Source: Deltaproteobacteria bacterium
Lineage (GTDB): Bacteria; Myxococcota_A; UBA796; SXON01
Assembly: GCA_947486185.1 (NCBI GenBank)
Contig: CANKTH010000008.1
Coordinates: forward strand, 1 to 64,000
Reading direction: 5' to 3'
Length of the DNA: 64,000 bases
Shown here: positions 7,828 through 16,381 of the stretch, in pieces
How positions within the stretch are numbered: the first letter of the stretch is position 1
How the letters are laid out: each line of letters opens with the position of its first letter
Program-made: the position numbers and the translations under genes
Notes under the pieces: model-generated
Database searches by the model: none
What the model was told of the DNA's origin: nothing
What the model saw: the letters and a program-made list of their open reading frames with translations, nothing else

Positions 7828-9809
7828 GCGCTGAGCCGACGCAGGAGCTCGGGTAGCGCATCGGGGCAGAGCCCCATACCGTCGGCGAGGTCGGGCCAGC
7901 CGTAAGCGTTGAGCACGGCGCAGTCGAGACGGGCGCGCGCTTGCCTCAGGCCCTGGACCCATCGTCCATGCCCGGCGTGCAGCAGGTTGTAGACCGTAGT
8001 GAGGCCGACGGCCTGCGTTTTCGCGGCGGCGAAGCGGAGCGATTCGAACTCGAGCGCTGCACCGCCGACGCCTGCGCCGCGCAGGCTCTCCACAGAAGGG
8101 GCGGGAAAGCTGACGAAACATGATGACGGAGTGTAGCGCAACCTCGTCTCCAGTGTCGACGCCGTCCGACGGGCCCACGCCTCGTGCACGCGACTGCTCA
8201 AAAGGCCAAAGCGCTCATCATCCGCCCACAAGAAGACGTTGAGCTGCTCGGAGAACACCGGTCCCGGCGGGATCCGCACAAACATGAGGTGCCGCGCCAC
8301 CCGCGGCGCGACCACCACCCGCGCCTGCCCACGAAGCGCCGCCTGCAACGCCGGCCGCGGCCGCGAGAAGCGCCAGGGCGCCGCTCCACCCGGAGTCGCC
8401 CGCTCCGGCAGCCCGGAGGCCCTCCCCCAGAGCCAGCTCCAGAGCTCCGGCCACCTGCCTCGTAGACTATCCGCGTTCATCAACGTACTATCGAAGGCGT
8501 ACCGCAAGGCGGTGGGCTCCGGGTAGGACGCCACCTCTTCCCCGCCCAAGTAGGGCCGAAGCAGGTGGCCAAGCTCGGGATCGGCGGCGATCCATCGACG
8601 CGCGAGCGGTTCAGGCACCAGGAACCGTACATGACCCACCTTCACGCCCTCAAAACACTGGCCTCGTCGCAGCCGAGCCGCCGGCGCCGGCTCAGCTTCG
8701 TCGTGCAGCCGGGACCCGATACGCGCCACCGCCAGGCCGTCGAGGCTGGCGGGGCCCTGCCAGGGCCCCTTTCGTCCAATCACAAGGTTGACCGTTACCT
8801 TTGCCGATCCCGGCCAGGATATCTGGGTCTCCGCGTGGCCCAGGGTCCAACCCGAGCTGACCAGCAGGGGCCCGAGGGCCGACTCGCGCGTCCGTCCTTG
8901 CGCGAGTGTGTTGGTCGCCAGCACGGCAAATAGCCCGCCGGGCCTCAACATCCGGTCGATACGCCACAAGTAGTAGGCCGCGAGATCGGCCTTTCCATGG
9001 ACCTCCGGCCAGGCGGAACGCGGCGAGACCGCGAGGGCCCCTTGCACCCGCTCCCCCCCGTACGGCGGGTTTGCGATCACCACATCAAAGCCACCTCGTC
9101 GCATAAGCTCCGGAAAGGCCTGGTTCCAATCCAGGCCCGCACCCGCGACCGGCGCCGGCGGGCCAGTGAGGGCGTCGCCCACCAGAAGGCGGCCTTCCCA
9201 ACCTGCACCCCCCGCCTCAGCCCGGAGCGCCACGCGCGCGAGCGCCACCGCCAGAGGGTCCACATCCACGCCAAACAGGCCTTCTCTCACGGCCTCCACG
9301 GGCAGCCCTCTCCGCCGCGCCGCGCGGAGCCACGCAAACAGGAGGGCCCCTCCGCCCAGAGCCGGGTCGCCCACACACCAGGTCCCCGGAGGCGGCCCAG
9401 GCAACGCGCAGGCGGCGTCAAACAAAGGCTCTACAAGGCGATCCGCCAGCTTTATCGGGGTGTAATAGGCGCCAGTCACACTCCGGCCTCCCAGCCAGCC
9501 CTCCCGCGCGGCGCCGAGCTCGGCCAGCGGGAGTGCCGCCCAATCGAGCTGAGGATCGCTGAGCGGCTCCAGCCTGGCTTCGACCTCCCTTTGCGAAAAC
9601 GCGTCCCCGCTCACGCGAGGCAGCGGAGCGCTCCACCCGAATTCCGGATCGTGCAGCGCGTCCAGGCCCTCGGGTCCGCGCTCCGGGAACCGCCGCCGCC
9701 AGGCCGCATAAGCCAGCACCAGGCTCTCATAACCTTCGGCAAGGATGCCGAATCGGCGCCGCACCCCGGCGACGCGATCGGCCAGCAGGCGAGCGGTGAC
9801 CGGGACCAT
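7800..9809 (-). CDS. Orphan N6-adenine DNA methyltransferase, type IIG-like
   Basis: This 669-residue protein has the landmarks of an adenine-N6 methyltransferase: YYTP at 115-118, an AdoMet-binding motif I DPALGGGALL (148-157), VDVDPLAV (181-188), and the catalytic NPPYGGE at 247-253. The C-terminal 300 residues resemble the target-recognition part of MmeI or Eco57I-type enzymes. The roughly 110 residues before YYTP are too few for an endonuclease domain and no PD-ExK motif is visible. No restriction gene is adjacent, so it may be a solitary epigenetic methylase or part of an unrecognised defence set with the divergent helicase gene. It converges on and overlaps the glycosylase gene. Confidence 0.82.
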   Translation of the reverse strand: MVPVTARLLADRVAGVRRRFGILAEGYESLVLAYAAWRRRFPERGPEGLDALHDPEFGWSAPLPRVSGDAFSQREVEARLEPLSDPQLDWAALPLAELGAAREGWLGGRSVTGAYYTPIKLADRLVEPLFDAACALPGPPPGTWCVGDPALGGGALLFAWLRAARRRGLPVEAVREGLFGVDVDPLAVALARVALRAEAGGAGWEGRLLVGDALTGPPAPVAGAGLDWNQAFPELMRRGGFDVVIANPPYGGERVQGALAVSPRSAWPEVHGKADLAAYYLWRIDRMLRPGGLFAVLATNTLAQGRTRESALGPLLVSSGWTLGHAETQISWPGSAKVTVNLVIGRKGPWQGPASLDGLAVARIGSRLHDEAEPAPAARLRRGQCFEGVKVGHVRFLVPEPLARRWIAADPELGHLLRPYLGGEEVASYPEPTALRYAFDSTLMNADSLRGRWPELWSWLWGRASGLPERATPGGAAPWRFSRPRPALQAALRGQARVVVAPRVARHLMFVRIPPGPVFSEQLNVFLWADDERFGLLSSRVHEAWARRTASTLETRLRYTPSSCFVSFPAPSVESLRGAGVGGAALEFESLRFAAAKTQAVGLTTVYNLLHAGHGRWVQGLRQARARLDCAVLNAYGWPDLADGMGLCPDALPELLRRLSAYPLDGEPG

Positions 9810-9870
9810 CGCGCCCCTTTAGCACCCGCGCGGTCCGGGCGAGGCCGGCGTTGCCGGGCTAGGAGCTCCG

Positions 9871-12258
9871 GTGCCCGCCGAACGATTCGAGTCCGCTGCC
9901 GCGCGCGCGATGCGTGACGCGATTCGCCACGCGGGAGCCGTGGAGATCTTCGCGGTGGGCGAGATCGGCGACAAACGACAGGTCGTCAGCATCGAAGTTC
10001 ACGCTCGTGGCACCGCGGACGCCGTGCTTGCCCTGCGGGACCGCCCGAGGAGCGGCCAGGTCGTGATCCACAACCATCCCAGCGGGGTTTTGTTACCCTC
10101 CAACGCAGACATGGAGATGGCCGGGCGCTTCGGTGAAGACGGCGTCGGCTTCGTGATCGTAGACAACCTCCTGGAGCGCGCCCAGTGGGTGGTGGAGCCG
10201 ACTCGCCGCGCCCTGATCCCGGTTGAAGCCGCGCAGATCGAGCGTGTGTTCAACCAGGCGCTCCCGGGCCTGCTCCCCGGCTGGGAGCCGCGCCCCGGGC
10301 AGCTCGGAATGGCGCTCCGGATCGGTGAGCTCCTCACGGAGGGCGGCCCCGCCTTGCTCGAAGCGGGCACCGGCACCGGCAAGTCCCTCGCCTACCTGGT
10401 TCCCGCCGCCCTCTGGGCCCTCGCCAACGACCGCAAGGTGATGGTGAGCACCTACACGCGCACGCTTCAAGGGCAGCTCGTCAGCAGCGACCTGCCACTG
10501 CTCCGCCAGCTGGTTCCCGCCGCCCGCACGGCCGTGCTGAAGGGGCGCAACAACTACGTCTGTAAACGAAAGCTCGAACTAGTCAGTGATGAAAGCCCGC
10601 TCCTGGACACGCTCCGCGCCTGGGCGGCCTCGAGCCCCGACGGGGACCGTGAGGGCCTCGGGATCGACCTGGATGACGAGCTCTGGGAGCGGGTCGAGAG
10701 CGACGTCGACCAGACCCTGCGCGCGCGTTGTCCACATTTCAACACCTGTTTCTACTATCAGGCCCGCCGCCGGGCCGCCGCGGCCCACATCACCGTGGTG
10801 AATCACGCGCTCCTGCTCGCGGACCTCTCGATCAAGTCTGTCGCGGACGCGTCTGGCATCCTCCCCACCTTCGACCGGGTGATCCTCGACGAAGCACACC
10901 ACCTCGAGCAGGCGGCGACATCCATCAGCGAGGTGCGGCTCTCGATCCGAGGTCTCCAACGTGCTGCGGGCCCGCTCCTGCCGGCGCGCCGACGCCGTGC
11001 GGGCGCGTTGGAGACGATCAGCCGCCGCTGGCCCGAGCTGATGGCCGGGTCGAGCGAAGCGGCAATGGCCCTCACCCGGATGCGCGACGTCGCGAGCATG
11101 GGCTTCTCGTCGCTCGCGGACACCGTCCACCAACCGCTGCGTGTACGCGAAGCTCCACCTTCTCCCGAGTTTTTTGGTGAGCTGTCCGAAGAGCTCACCA
11201 CAGTGGCGGCACGCCTCGGCGCGCTCGAGCACAAGCTCGAGGAGCTTGTCCAAGGCGAGAGCCCGGACGCGCGGAGCCCCGTCAGAGGCGAGGACCTCCA
11301 AGCCCTGCTCGACCTCGCACGAGCCCGCCGGCGACTCGAAGAAGGCGCCTCTGCGGCCCGGAACTTCCTGGATGCCGATCCGGACGCCTGCCGATACCTC
11401 GATCCCGGGCCCGCGGGGGTCACGGCCGCGCGCGCGCCGGTCGACGTCGCCCCCACTCTGCGGAGACTGCTCGTTGACCAGCTTGAAGCAGCAATCCTGA
11501 CCAGCGCCACCCTCGCAGTCCAGGGCCGGGTGGACCACTACCTGGAGCGCACCGGCCTCGAAGGCGCGCCCTTCCTCTCCTACCCGAGCCCCTTTCGTTA
11601 CGCGGAACAGGCAATCCTGGCGCTACCCAAGGATCTCCCGGTACCCGACGCACCGGGGTGGGCCGAGGTGGTCGGCGGCGTACTGGTTCGCGCGGTACGT
11701 GCGAGCCGCGGCGGTGTTTTTGTGCTTTGCACCAGCCATGCGGCCGTTCAGATCTTCGCAGACCGGCTTGAGAGCGAGGTCGGTAGGCAGCACGCCATCT
11801 TGCGACAGGGAAAGGGAGCGCGGAGCCGACTCCTCGATCGTTTCCGGGACGACGCTGGCGCCGTGCTGGTGGGGACGGACTCCTTCTGGGAAGGCGTGAG
11901 CGTCCGCGGAGACGGGCTCCGTCAGGTGATCATCCCCCGCCTCCCCTTCCGGGTGCCCACCGAGCCCGTCGCCGAGGCGCGCTATGAGCGGATCACCCAG
12001 TCGGGACGCGACGCTTTTCGCGTCTGGTCGCTGCCGGAGGCGGTCATCAAGCTGCGCCAGGGTTTCGGCCGGCTCATCCGGTCGGGAGTAGACCGCGGCG
12101 CGGTGATGGTGCTCGACCGCCGGCTCCACGACCGCTGGTATGGTAGGGTCTTCCTCGGCTCCTTACCAGACGCCCGCAGGCTGGTCGGCCCCACCGAGAT
12201 GGTGATCCGCGAGCTGGAGAGCTTCTTCCGCGCCTGGACCCCGCCGACGCCCCCCTGA
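9871..12258 (+). CDS. JAMM/RadC-like metalloprotease domain fused to a DinG-type helicase
   Basis: The first 130 or so residues of this 795-residue protein form a JAB/JAMM domain with H67-N-H69, S77 and D80 in exact HxH-x7-S-x2-D spacing, RadC-like in the HNHPSG form. A DinG/XPD superfamily-2 helicase follows: Walker A EAGTGTGKS (164-172), DEAH (340-343), ILTSATL, DSFWEGV and LRQGFGRLIRS. The Fe-S region keeps C231, C287 and C293, but T282 occupies the position expected for the second of four cysteines (C-x4-C-x5-C becomes T-x4-C-x5-C). It starts with GTG, with AGGAG five bases upstream. The gene is divergent from the methyltransferase. Likely roles are nucleic acid unwinding in repair or defence. 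Confidence 0.88.
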   Translation: MPAERFESAAARAMRDAIRHAGAVEIFAVGEIGDKRQVVSIEVHARGTADAVLALRDRPRSGQVVIHNHPSGVLLPSNADMEMAGRFGEDGVGFVIVDNLLERAQWVVEPTRRALIPVEAAQIERVFNQALPGLLPGWEPRPGQLGMALRIGELLTEGGPALLEAGTGTGKSLAYLVPAALWALANDRKVMVSTYTRTLQGQLVSSDLPLLRQLVPAARTAVLKGRNNYVCKRKLELVSDESPLLDTLRAWAASSPDGDREGLGIDLDDELWERVESDVDQTLRARCPHFNTCFYYQARRRAAAAHITVVNHALLLADLSIKSVADASGILPTFDRVILDEAHHLEQAATSISEVRLSIRGLQRAAGPLLPARRRRAGALETISRRWPELMAGSSEAAMALTRMRDVASMGFSSLADTVHQPLRVREAPPSPEFFGELSEELTTVAARLGALEHKLEELVQGESPDARSPVRGEDLQALLDLARARRRLEEGASAARNFLDADPDACRYLDPGPAGVTAARAPVDVAPTLRRLLVDQLEAAILTSATLAVQGRVDHYLERTGLEGAPFLSYPSPFRYAEQAILALPKDLPVPDAPGWAEVVGGVLVRAVRASRGGVFVLCTSHAAVQIFADRLESEVGRQHAILRQGKGARSRLLDRFRDDAGAVLVGTDSFWEGVSVRGDGLRQVIIPRLPFRVPTEPVAEARYERITQSGRDAFRVWSLPEAVIKLRQGFGRLIRSGVDRGAVMVLDRRLHDRWYGRVFLGSLPDARRLVGPTEMVIRELESFFRAWTPPTPP

Positions 12259-12280
12259 CGGGCGGAGGCGCGGCGATGCC

Positions 12281-13669
12281 TTAATGTGCGGCTTTCGACT
12301 TGGGTTTAGCGTGCCAGATGCGGGTACAGAGCACCAGCCCGAGGAAGGCCACTGGCAACATCAGCGTCGGCCAGATCTGCCACTCGGCCGCGACCGCCGC
12401 GGCGTCACCGACCGGGAGGTATCGGCCGAAGAGGAGCGCCTGCGTGCCCCCGCCCAGGTACACGAACCCGTCGATCACACCCGTGACGACACCCGCGTTC
12501 TTGCTGCCGCCGAAGTCCATCGAGGCGGTGCCGGACAACATGCCGTGAACGCCGATCACGCACAGGGACATGCCCACCACGGACCACGCGAGCGCGGGCC
12601 CGCCGACGGTAAACAGGGCGACGAGGCTGCCTGCGAACAAGCCCCCGTAGAGCACCGAGGCGACCGGGCCACGCCGCGACTGGAACACGTGGTCGGAGAT
12701 GAAGCCGGCAAAGACCCCGCCCAGGATGCCGGCGATGCACAGCAGCATGCCCCAGTTCTGGTAGACAAACCCATCCTGTTCGCCGATCGCGCGCGCATAG
12801 GGTCGGTACCACTTCATCACCGCCTGGCGCATGAAGCCCGAGCAGAACTCGATGCCGACGATGAGCCAGATGACCCGCTGGGAGAACATTCGCCGCGCGA
12901 CCTCACCGAGGCCGAGCGTGCCCACCTGGTCCGAGGATGCGTCCCCCGTGTTGAAGTCGGGAAAGCCCGCATCAGAGGGCTGATTTTTGACGACCAGCGC
13001 GCAGACCACCGCCGCCACCGCCAATACCGCGGCGGGCACCCAGAAGGGGGCCACGAGATTGACCTCCTTCGCGAGCATAAGGCTCCAGTCATAGGAAAAA
13101 TAGAGGCCGAGCGAGATGAGGATGCCGAACAGGCCGCCGAGCACGCCGCGCTCGCGTACATGAAACCACGGCGCATTGACCTTGACGATCGACACCGCGC
13201 CGAAGCTCTGGACATACATATTGGCCGCATTCAACACGATCAACTGCTCCCGGAGGCCCTCGGGGGAACCACCGTCCATCGAACGCTGCATCGACCACGC
13301 CATTCCGAGATTACAGAGCGCGGAGCCAACCGCGGCGAGCAGGATCGTCGTGCGACCGCCCCAACGATCGGCGAGCGGCCCATTGATCAAAAACGCGAAG
13401 CCGTAGACGTAGGCGCCGACACCGTCGATGTCGCCGAACTGCGCCTTGGTGAGCAAGCCCTCGCGGTCGAGGATGTCCGCGATCGCCGAAAGGTTGTACC
13501 TGCCAAAATACAAAAATGCGTAGGTGAGGCCGAGCGGCACCCAGTTCATCACCCGACGCCGGCGATAGGCGTCGGAGTGGGGCATGTCGACCTTCGGCAG
13601 GCGCGCCACCATGACCCCGACGGTCACGAGCAACATCACGATCGGCAACAGCTTCTCGAACGCGGTCAA
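12281..13669 (-). CDS. Major facilitator transporter, organophosphate:phosphate antiporter (OPA) type
   Basis: This protein of about 462 residues has twelve or so hydrophobic segments. The region NWVPLGLTYAFLYFGRYNLS, then GVGAYVYGFAFLINGPLADRWGGRTTILL, resembles the GlpT/UhpT group, which exchanges phosphorylated organic compounds for phosphate. The true substrate cannot be told from sequence alone. I prefer the TTG start at 13667-13669 because GGGGAGGGGG lies just upstream (13675-13684) and it begins directly with a membrane helix; an upstream GTG/ATG frame would add 22 residues of low coding character. It converges on the helicase gene with 22 bases between stops. Confidence 0.85.
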   Translation of the reverse strand: MTAFEKLLPIVMLLVTVGVMVARLPKVDMPHSDAYRRRRVMNWVPLGLTYAFLYFGRYNLSAIADILDREGLLTKAQFGDIDGVGAYVYGFAFLINGPLADRWGGRTTILLAAVGSALCNLGMAWSMQRSMDGGSPEGLREQLIVLNAANMYVQSFGAVSIVKVNAPWFHVRERGVLGGLFGILISLGLYFSYDWSLMLAKEVNLVAPFWVPAAVLAVAAVVCALVVKNQPSDAGFPDFNTGDASSDQVGTLGLGEVARRMFSQRVIWLIVGIEFCSGFMRQAVMKWYRPYARAIGEQDGFVYQNWGMLLCIAGILGGVFAGFISDHVFQSRRGPVASVLYGGLFAGSLVALFTVGGPALAWSVVGMSLCVIGVHGMLSGTASMDFGGSKNAGVVTGVIDGFVYLGGGTQALLFGRYLPVGDAAAVAAEWQIWPTLMLPVAFLGLVLCTRIWHAKPKSKAAH

Positions 13670-13881
13670 GGCACCCCCTCCCCGCGCCTGGACTACCACA
13701 GGCGCCCACACCTGTCTACCAGAGCCCAACGACAACCAAGCTTTCCGGGGATTCTCCTCTCCAAGCTGCCCGAAGCGGCGCCACTCGCACCGGCCGGTCG
13801 CTCAAAGAAATCTTCGGCTGGCGAGAAACGGTGGCCGCTTTCGGCCGCTCCGGTGTCTCTCTGGGTATCCGAGGAGGGCCC

Positions 13882-14424
13882 ATGTTCCTGTCCGTGTTGA
13901 TGACCCTGTCGCTCATCCCCGCCGCCGTGGCCGACTCCATCACGCTCGACACCGGCGCGGTGATTGAGGGGGACCTCGCCCGATATGAGCCTGGCGGCGA
14001 CTGCCAGGTGGGCATCCAGGAGGGCGCCCTCAGCGGCGTGGTGCTCATCGTGCCCTGCTACCGGATTCAGAGCTTTGTCCGTACGGGACCCGTCCGGCCG
14101 GAACGGGTCGGCAGCCTGGGGCCGACCCCCGCGACCAGGGCGGGCCCGCCCACTGTTCTGCCCGCCGAAAACCCGCCTGCTACTGACACCCTCGCCGAGA
14201 GCTCGCCCGCGGGTCCACCCACCTCCGGCCCGCCCGCCGCTGCGATGGCGCCGGTAGACGCCGAGCTCGCTGAAGCGGAGGATGAAAGCACGCCTCTACC
14301 CGATATCCCGCTGGCCCAGCCCTACATGGACGTGCCCACGGCCGAGGTGGCGATCCTACCGGCGGTGCCGCCTACGGTCGCTTCACCGACGCCCCGCACG
14401 GTCAACCGTAGCATCCAGTTCTAA
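13882..14424 (+). CDS. Small exported protein of unknown function, proline-rich C-terminus
   Basis: This 180-residue protein has a clear signal peptide (FLSVLMTLSLIPAAVADS, cleavage likely after AVA). A short beta-type domain follows (ITLDTGAVIEGDL, CQVGIQEG, VLIVPCYRI) with two cysteines that could form a disulfide. Residues from about 75 onward are low-complexity, rich in Pro, Ala, Thr and Glu. The ATG at 13882 is supported by GAGGAGGG immediately upstream. I recognise no family. The charged opening strand resembles short beta domains in other exported proteins of this kind of organism, which is weak evidence. Confidence 0.6.
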   Translation: MFLSVLMTLSLIPAAVADSITLDTGAVIEGDLARYEPGGDCQVGIQEGALSGVVLIVPCYRIQSFVRTGPVRPERVGSLGPTPATRAGPPTVLPAENPPATDTLAESSPAGPPTSGPPAAAMAPVDAELAEAEDESTPLPDIPLAQPYMDVPTAEVAILPAVPPTVASPTPRTVNRSIQF

Positions 14425-14450
14425 GCGGAGCTTTCGACGGCCTGCCGGGG

Positions 14451-14669
14451 TCAGTCGTCCTCACCGTCGCAGTCTGAGTCGACACCATCGCCGTCTTCGT
14501 CCTCAGCACCCTCGTGGATGGAGGCGTCGCTTTCGTCACAGTCGAGGCTCCCGGCGTAGCCGTCCCCGTCCGAGTCGACGTAGGTGGTGTCGGTATCTTC
14601 CGGAGTCATCTCTTCGAACTTGACGGCGCCGCAGCCAACAAGCAGGGCCGTGATCAGGATCATTCGCAT
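14451..14669 (-). CDS. Small lipoprotein with a MopE-type metal-binding repeat
   Basis: This 72-residue protein begins with a lipoprotein signal (ILITALLVGC) and ends in an acidic block: DSDGDGYAGSLDCDESDASI, followed by DGDGVDSDCDGEDD. This is the MopE/putative metal-binding motif found many times in myxobacterial exported proteins and expected to bind calcium. The ATG at 14667-14669 fits the lipobox; a longer frame upstream is unlikely. It is divergent from the larger lipoprotein at 14737, which carries the same motif; the 67 bases between them must contain both promoters. Confidence 0.75.
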   Translation of the reverse strand: MRMILITALLVGCGAVKFEEMTPEDTDTTYVDSDGDGYAGSLDCDESDASIHEGAEDEDGDGVDSDCDGEDD

Positions 14670-14736
14670 CCCGACAGTGTGTACCTCCGCCCGAGAGAGG
14701 TCAAGCGGTGCTCGAAGGACGTGGTACATTGCGGGG

Positions 14737-16365
14737 ATGTTGCTGGTCCCCTACCTGCTCCTCGGCGCCGGCTGCGGCGGCCAGATCGAGCCTGAGCCTC
14801 GGTCAAAGCTGCCACTGGTGGCGGAGAGCCGAGACGACACGCCGCCTGACAGCCCGCCGACCGACACCCCTCCGGAATCGCCGCCCGAGAGCCCGCCGGT
14901 GGAGAGCACCCCGGAGAGCCCGCCCGAGAGCCCGCCCGAGTCCCCTCCCCCCGACACCGGCCCTTTCGATCGGGACGGCGATGGCAGCGTGGCCGCCGAG
15001 GACTGTGACGATACCAATGCGGCGATCCACCCCGGCGCCGCCGATATCTGGTACGACGGGGTCGACTCGGACTGCGCCGGGGACGACGACTACGACCAGG
15101 ACGCGGACAGCGGGCGGGTCGCGCCCGAGGGGACCGACTGCGACGACACCAACGCGAGCGTGTACCTCGACGCGCCAGACACGTGGTATGACGGGATCGA
15201 CGCCGATTGTCGAGGCGACGACGATTACGACCAGGACGCGGACGGTGCGATTGACCCAAGCGGCGGGGGCGACGACTGCGACGACCTGGACCCCCTGGCC
15301 GCCCCTGGCATGCCTGAGAGCCTCGGGGACGCGGTGGACAGCGACTGTGACGGCGGACTTGACTCCGCAACCTTGGAGACGGTGGACACCGGAGGCGGCG
15401 TAGGCCTTGTCGGGCCACGACTGGCAGTCGTCGACTCGGACGTAACGCTCCTCCTCCTGGGAGAGGAGATGGTGGTTCGCGGGGTTCGCCAGTCCACCAG
15501 CGGTCGGGTCGAGATGGTCGATGGCGCCGATCCCCGCGGCGTGGTCATGGAGACCGCCGAGTGGTCCTGGGGACCTAGCCGCAGCTTCTCCGGCGCGCTG
15601 GATCTGTGGGGAGACGCCGACTATTGGATCATCACCTACGGTTTGCACACGGGCGGGTCGCGTGCGACGGTCATCGACGTCTTTGAGCGGGCGAGCGGCT
15701 CTTTCTACCCGATGTCCGAAGCCTTTTCATCCACCGACTCCTTGTCTGACGTGGACATCCGCGAGAGCGGCGGGCTGGTGCAGGCGGTCTCCTGCAGCGA
15801 GAGTGACGGAGCAGTGACGTGGTTCGAGGGGACCCCAGCCGACCTCCGCGCCAGCATCGGAGACTACGAATTTCGTGAAGATCTACCTGCTGAAACCTGC
15901 TCCGTGAGGTCAAGCTCACGTGAGATCGCGATTGCGTCGGTGGCCACCGGAGAAGTGGAGCTTGTCCCAGTCGAGAGCAGCAGCCTGGGCGACCCGACGG
16001 GGTGGCTCAGCTACGCCGCCTACGACCTCGATCTCGACGAGGAGCTCGGCGACGCAGCCGCCTTTGCGCTCGGCGTCTCGGGGGTAGCCGTGCTGCTGGA
16101 CGGGGTGAGCGAGACGCTCGTATGGGAGAGCGAACGCGTCGATCTGACCAGCGGCGGCGGCCAGCTCTACGTCGTAGGCATCGATCCCGCGCGCGGCGCG
16201 TGGCTCGCGTGGGGGACCCCAGGATCGATGACGCTCACCCTCATCGACCCCGCGTGGGGCCCCGCAGACGACGTCGCGGCCGTCTTTTCCCCCGAGACCG
16301 GGGAGATCGTCGTGGCCGTCCGTACCGGGGACACGGTGGGTCGCGTGGTGCTGACGCCGACCTGA
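14737..16365 (+). CDS. Lipoprotein with Pro/Ser/Glu stalk and three MopE-type repeats
   Basis: This 542-residue protein starts with a lipobox signal (LLVPYLLLGAGC). A low-complexity stalk built from PPESPP-like units follows, then three MopE-type metal-binding repeats of the form DGDG...DCDDTN...IHPGA...DGVDSDC between about 75 and 190. The C-terminal 350 residues look like a beta-propeller-type domain with repeated short strands and no known catalytic motif. The ATG at 14737 is chosen because it gives the signal peptide; the longer frame reaching 14584 would run antisense through the neighbouring lipoprotein. Calcium binding and surface display are inferred from the motif. Confidence 0.75.
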   Translation: MLLVPYLLLGAGCGGQIEPEPRSKLPLVAESRDDTPPDSPPTDTPPESPPESPPVESTPESPPESPPESPPPDTGPFDRDGDGSVAAEDCDDTNAAIHPGAADIWYDGVDSDCAGDDDYDQDADSGRVAPEGTDCDDTNASVYLDAPDTWYDGIDADCRGDDDYDQDADGAIDPSGGGDDCDDLDPLAAPGMPESLGDAVDSDCDGGLDSATLETVDTGGGVGLVGPRLAVVDSDVTLLLLGEEMVVRGVRQSTSGRVEMVDGADPRGVVMETAEWSWGPSRSFSGALDLWGDADYWIITYGLHTGGSRATVIDVFERASGSFYPMSEAFSSTDSLSDVDIRESGGLVQAVSCSESDGAVTWFEGTPADLRASIGDYEFREDLPAETCSVRSSSREIAIASVATGEVELVPVESSSLGDPTGWLSYAAYDLDLDEELGDAAAFALGVSGVAVLLDGVSETLVWESERVDLTSGGGQLYVVGIDPARGAWLAWGTPGSMTLTLIDPAWGPADDVAAVFSPETGEIVVAVRTGDTVGRVVLTPT

Positions 16366-16381
16366 GAGCCCGCGCCGGGCG

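Noticed and set aside
7800-9809. A full type IIG restriction-modification enzyme
   Set aside because: Only about 110 residues precede the YYTP motif, with no PD-ExK nuclease motif, so only the methyltransferase and recognition parts are supported.
12284-13900. 538-residue open frame on the plus strand opposite the OPA transporter
   Set aside because: Low-complexity Arg/His/Glu composition and no ribosome binding site; the opposite strand encodes a clear twelve-helix transporter.
14881-15360. Repeat-rich stretch as a possible CRISPR or satellite
   Set aside because: The repeats encode PPESPP units and MopE-type metal-binding motifs in frame within one lipoprotein; spacing and sequence do not fit a CRISPR array.
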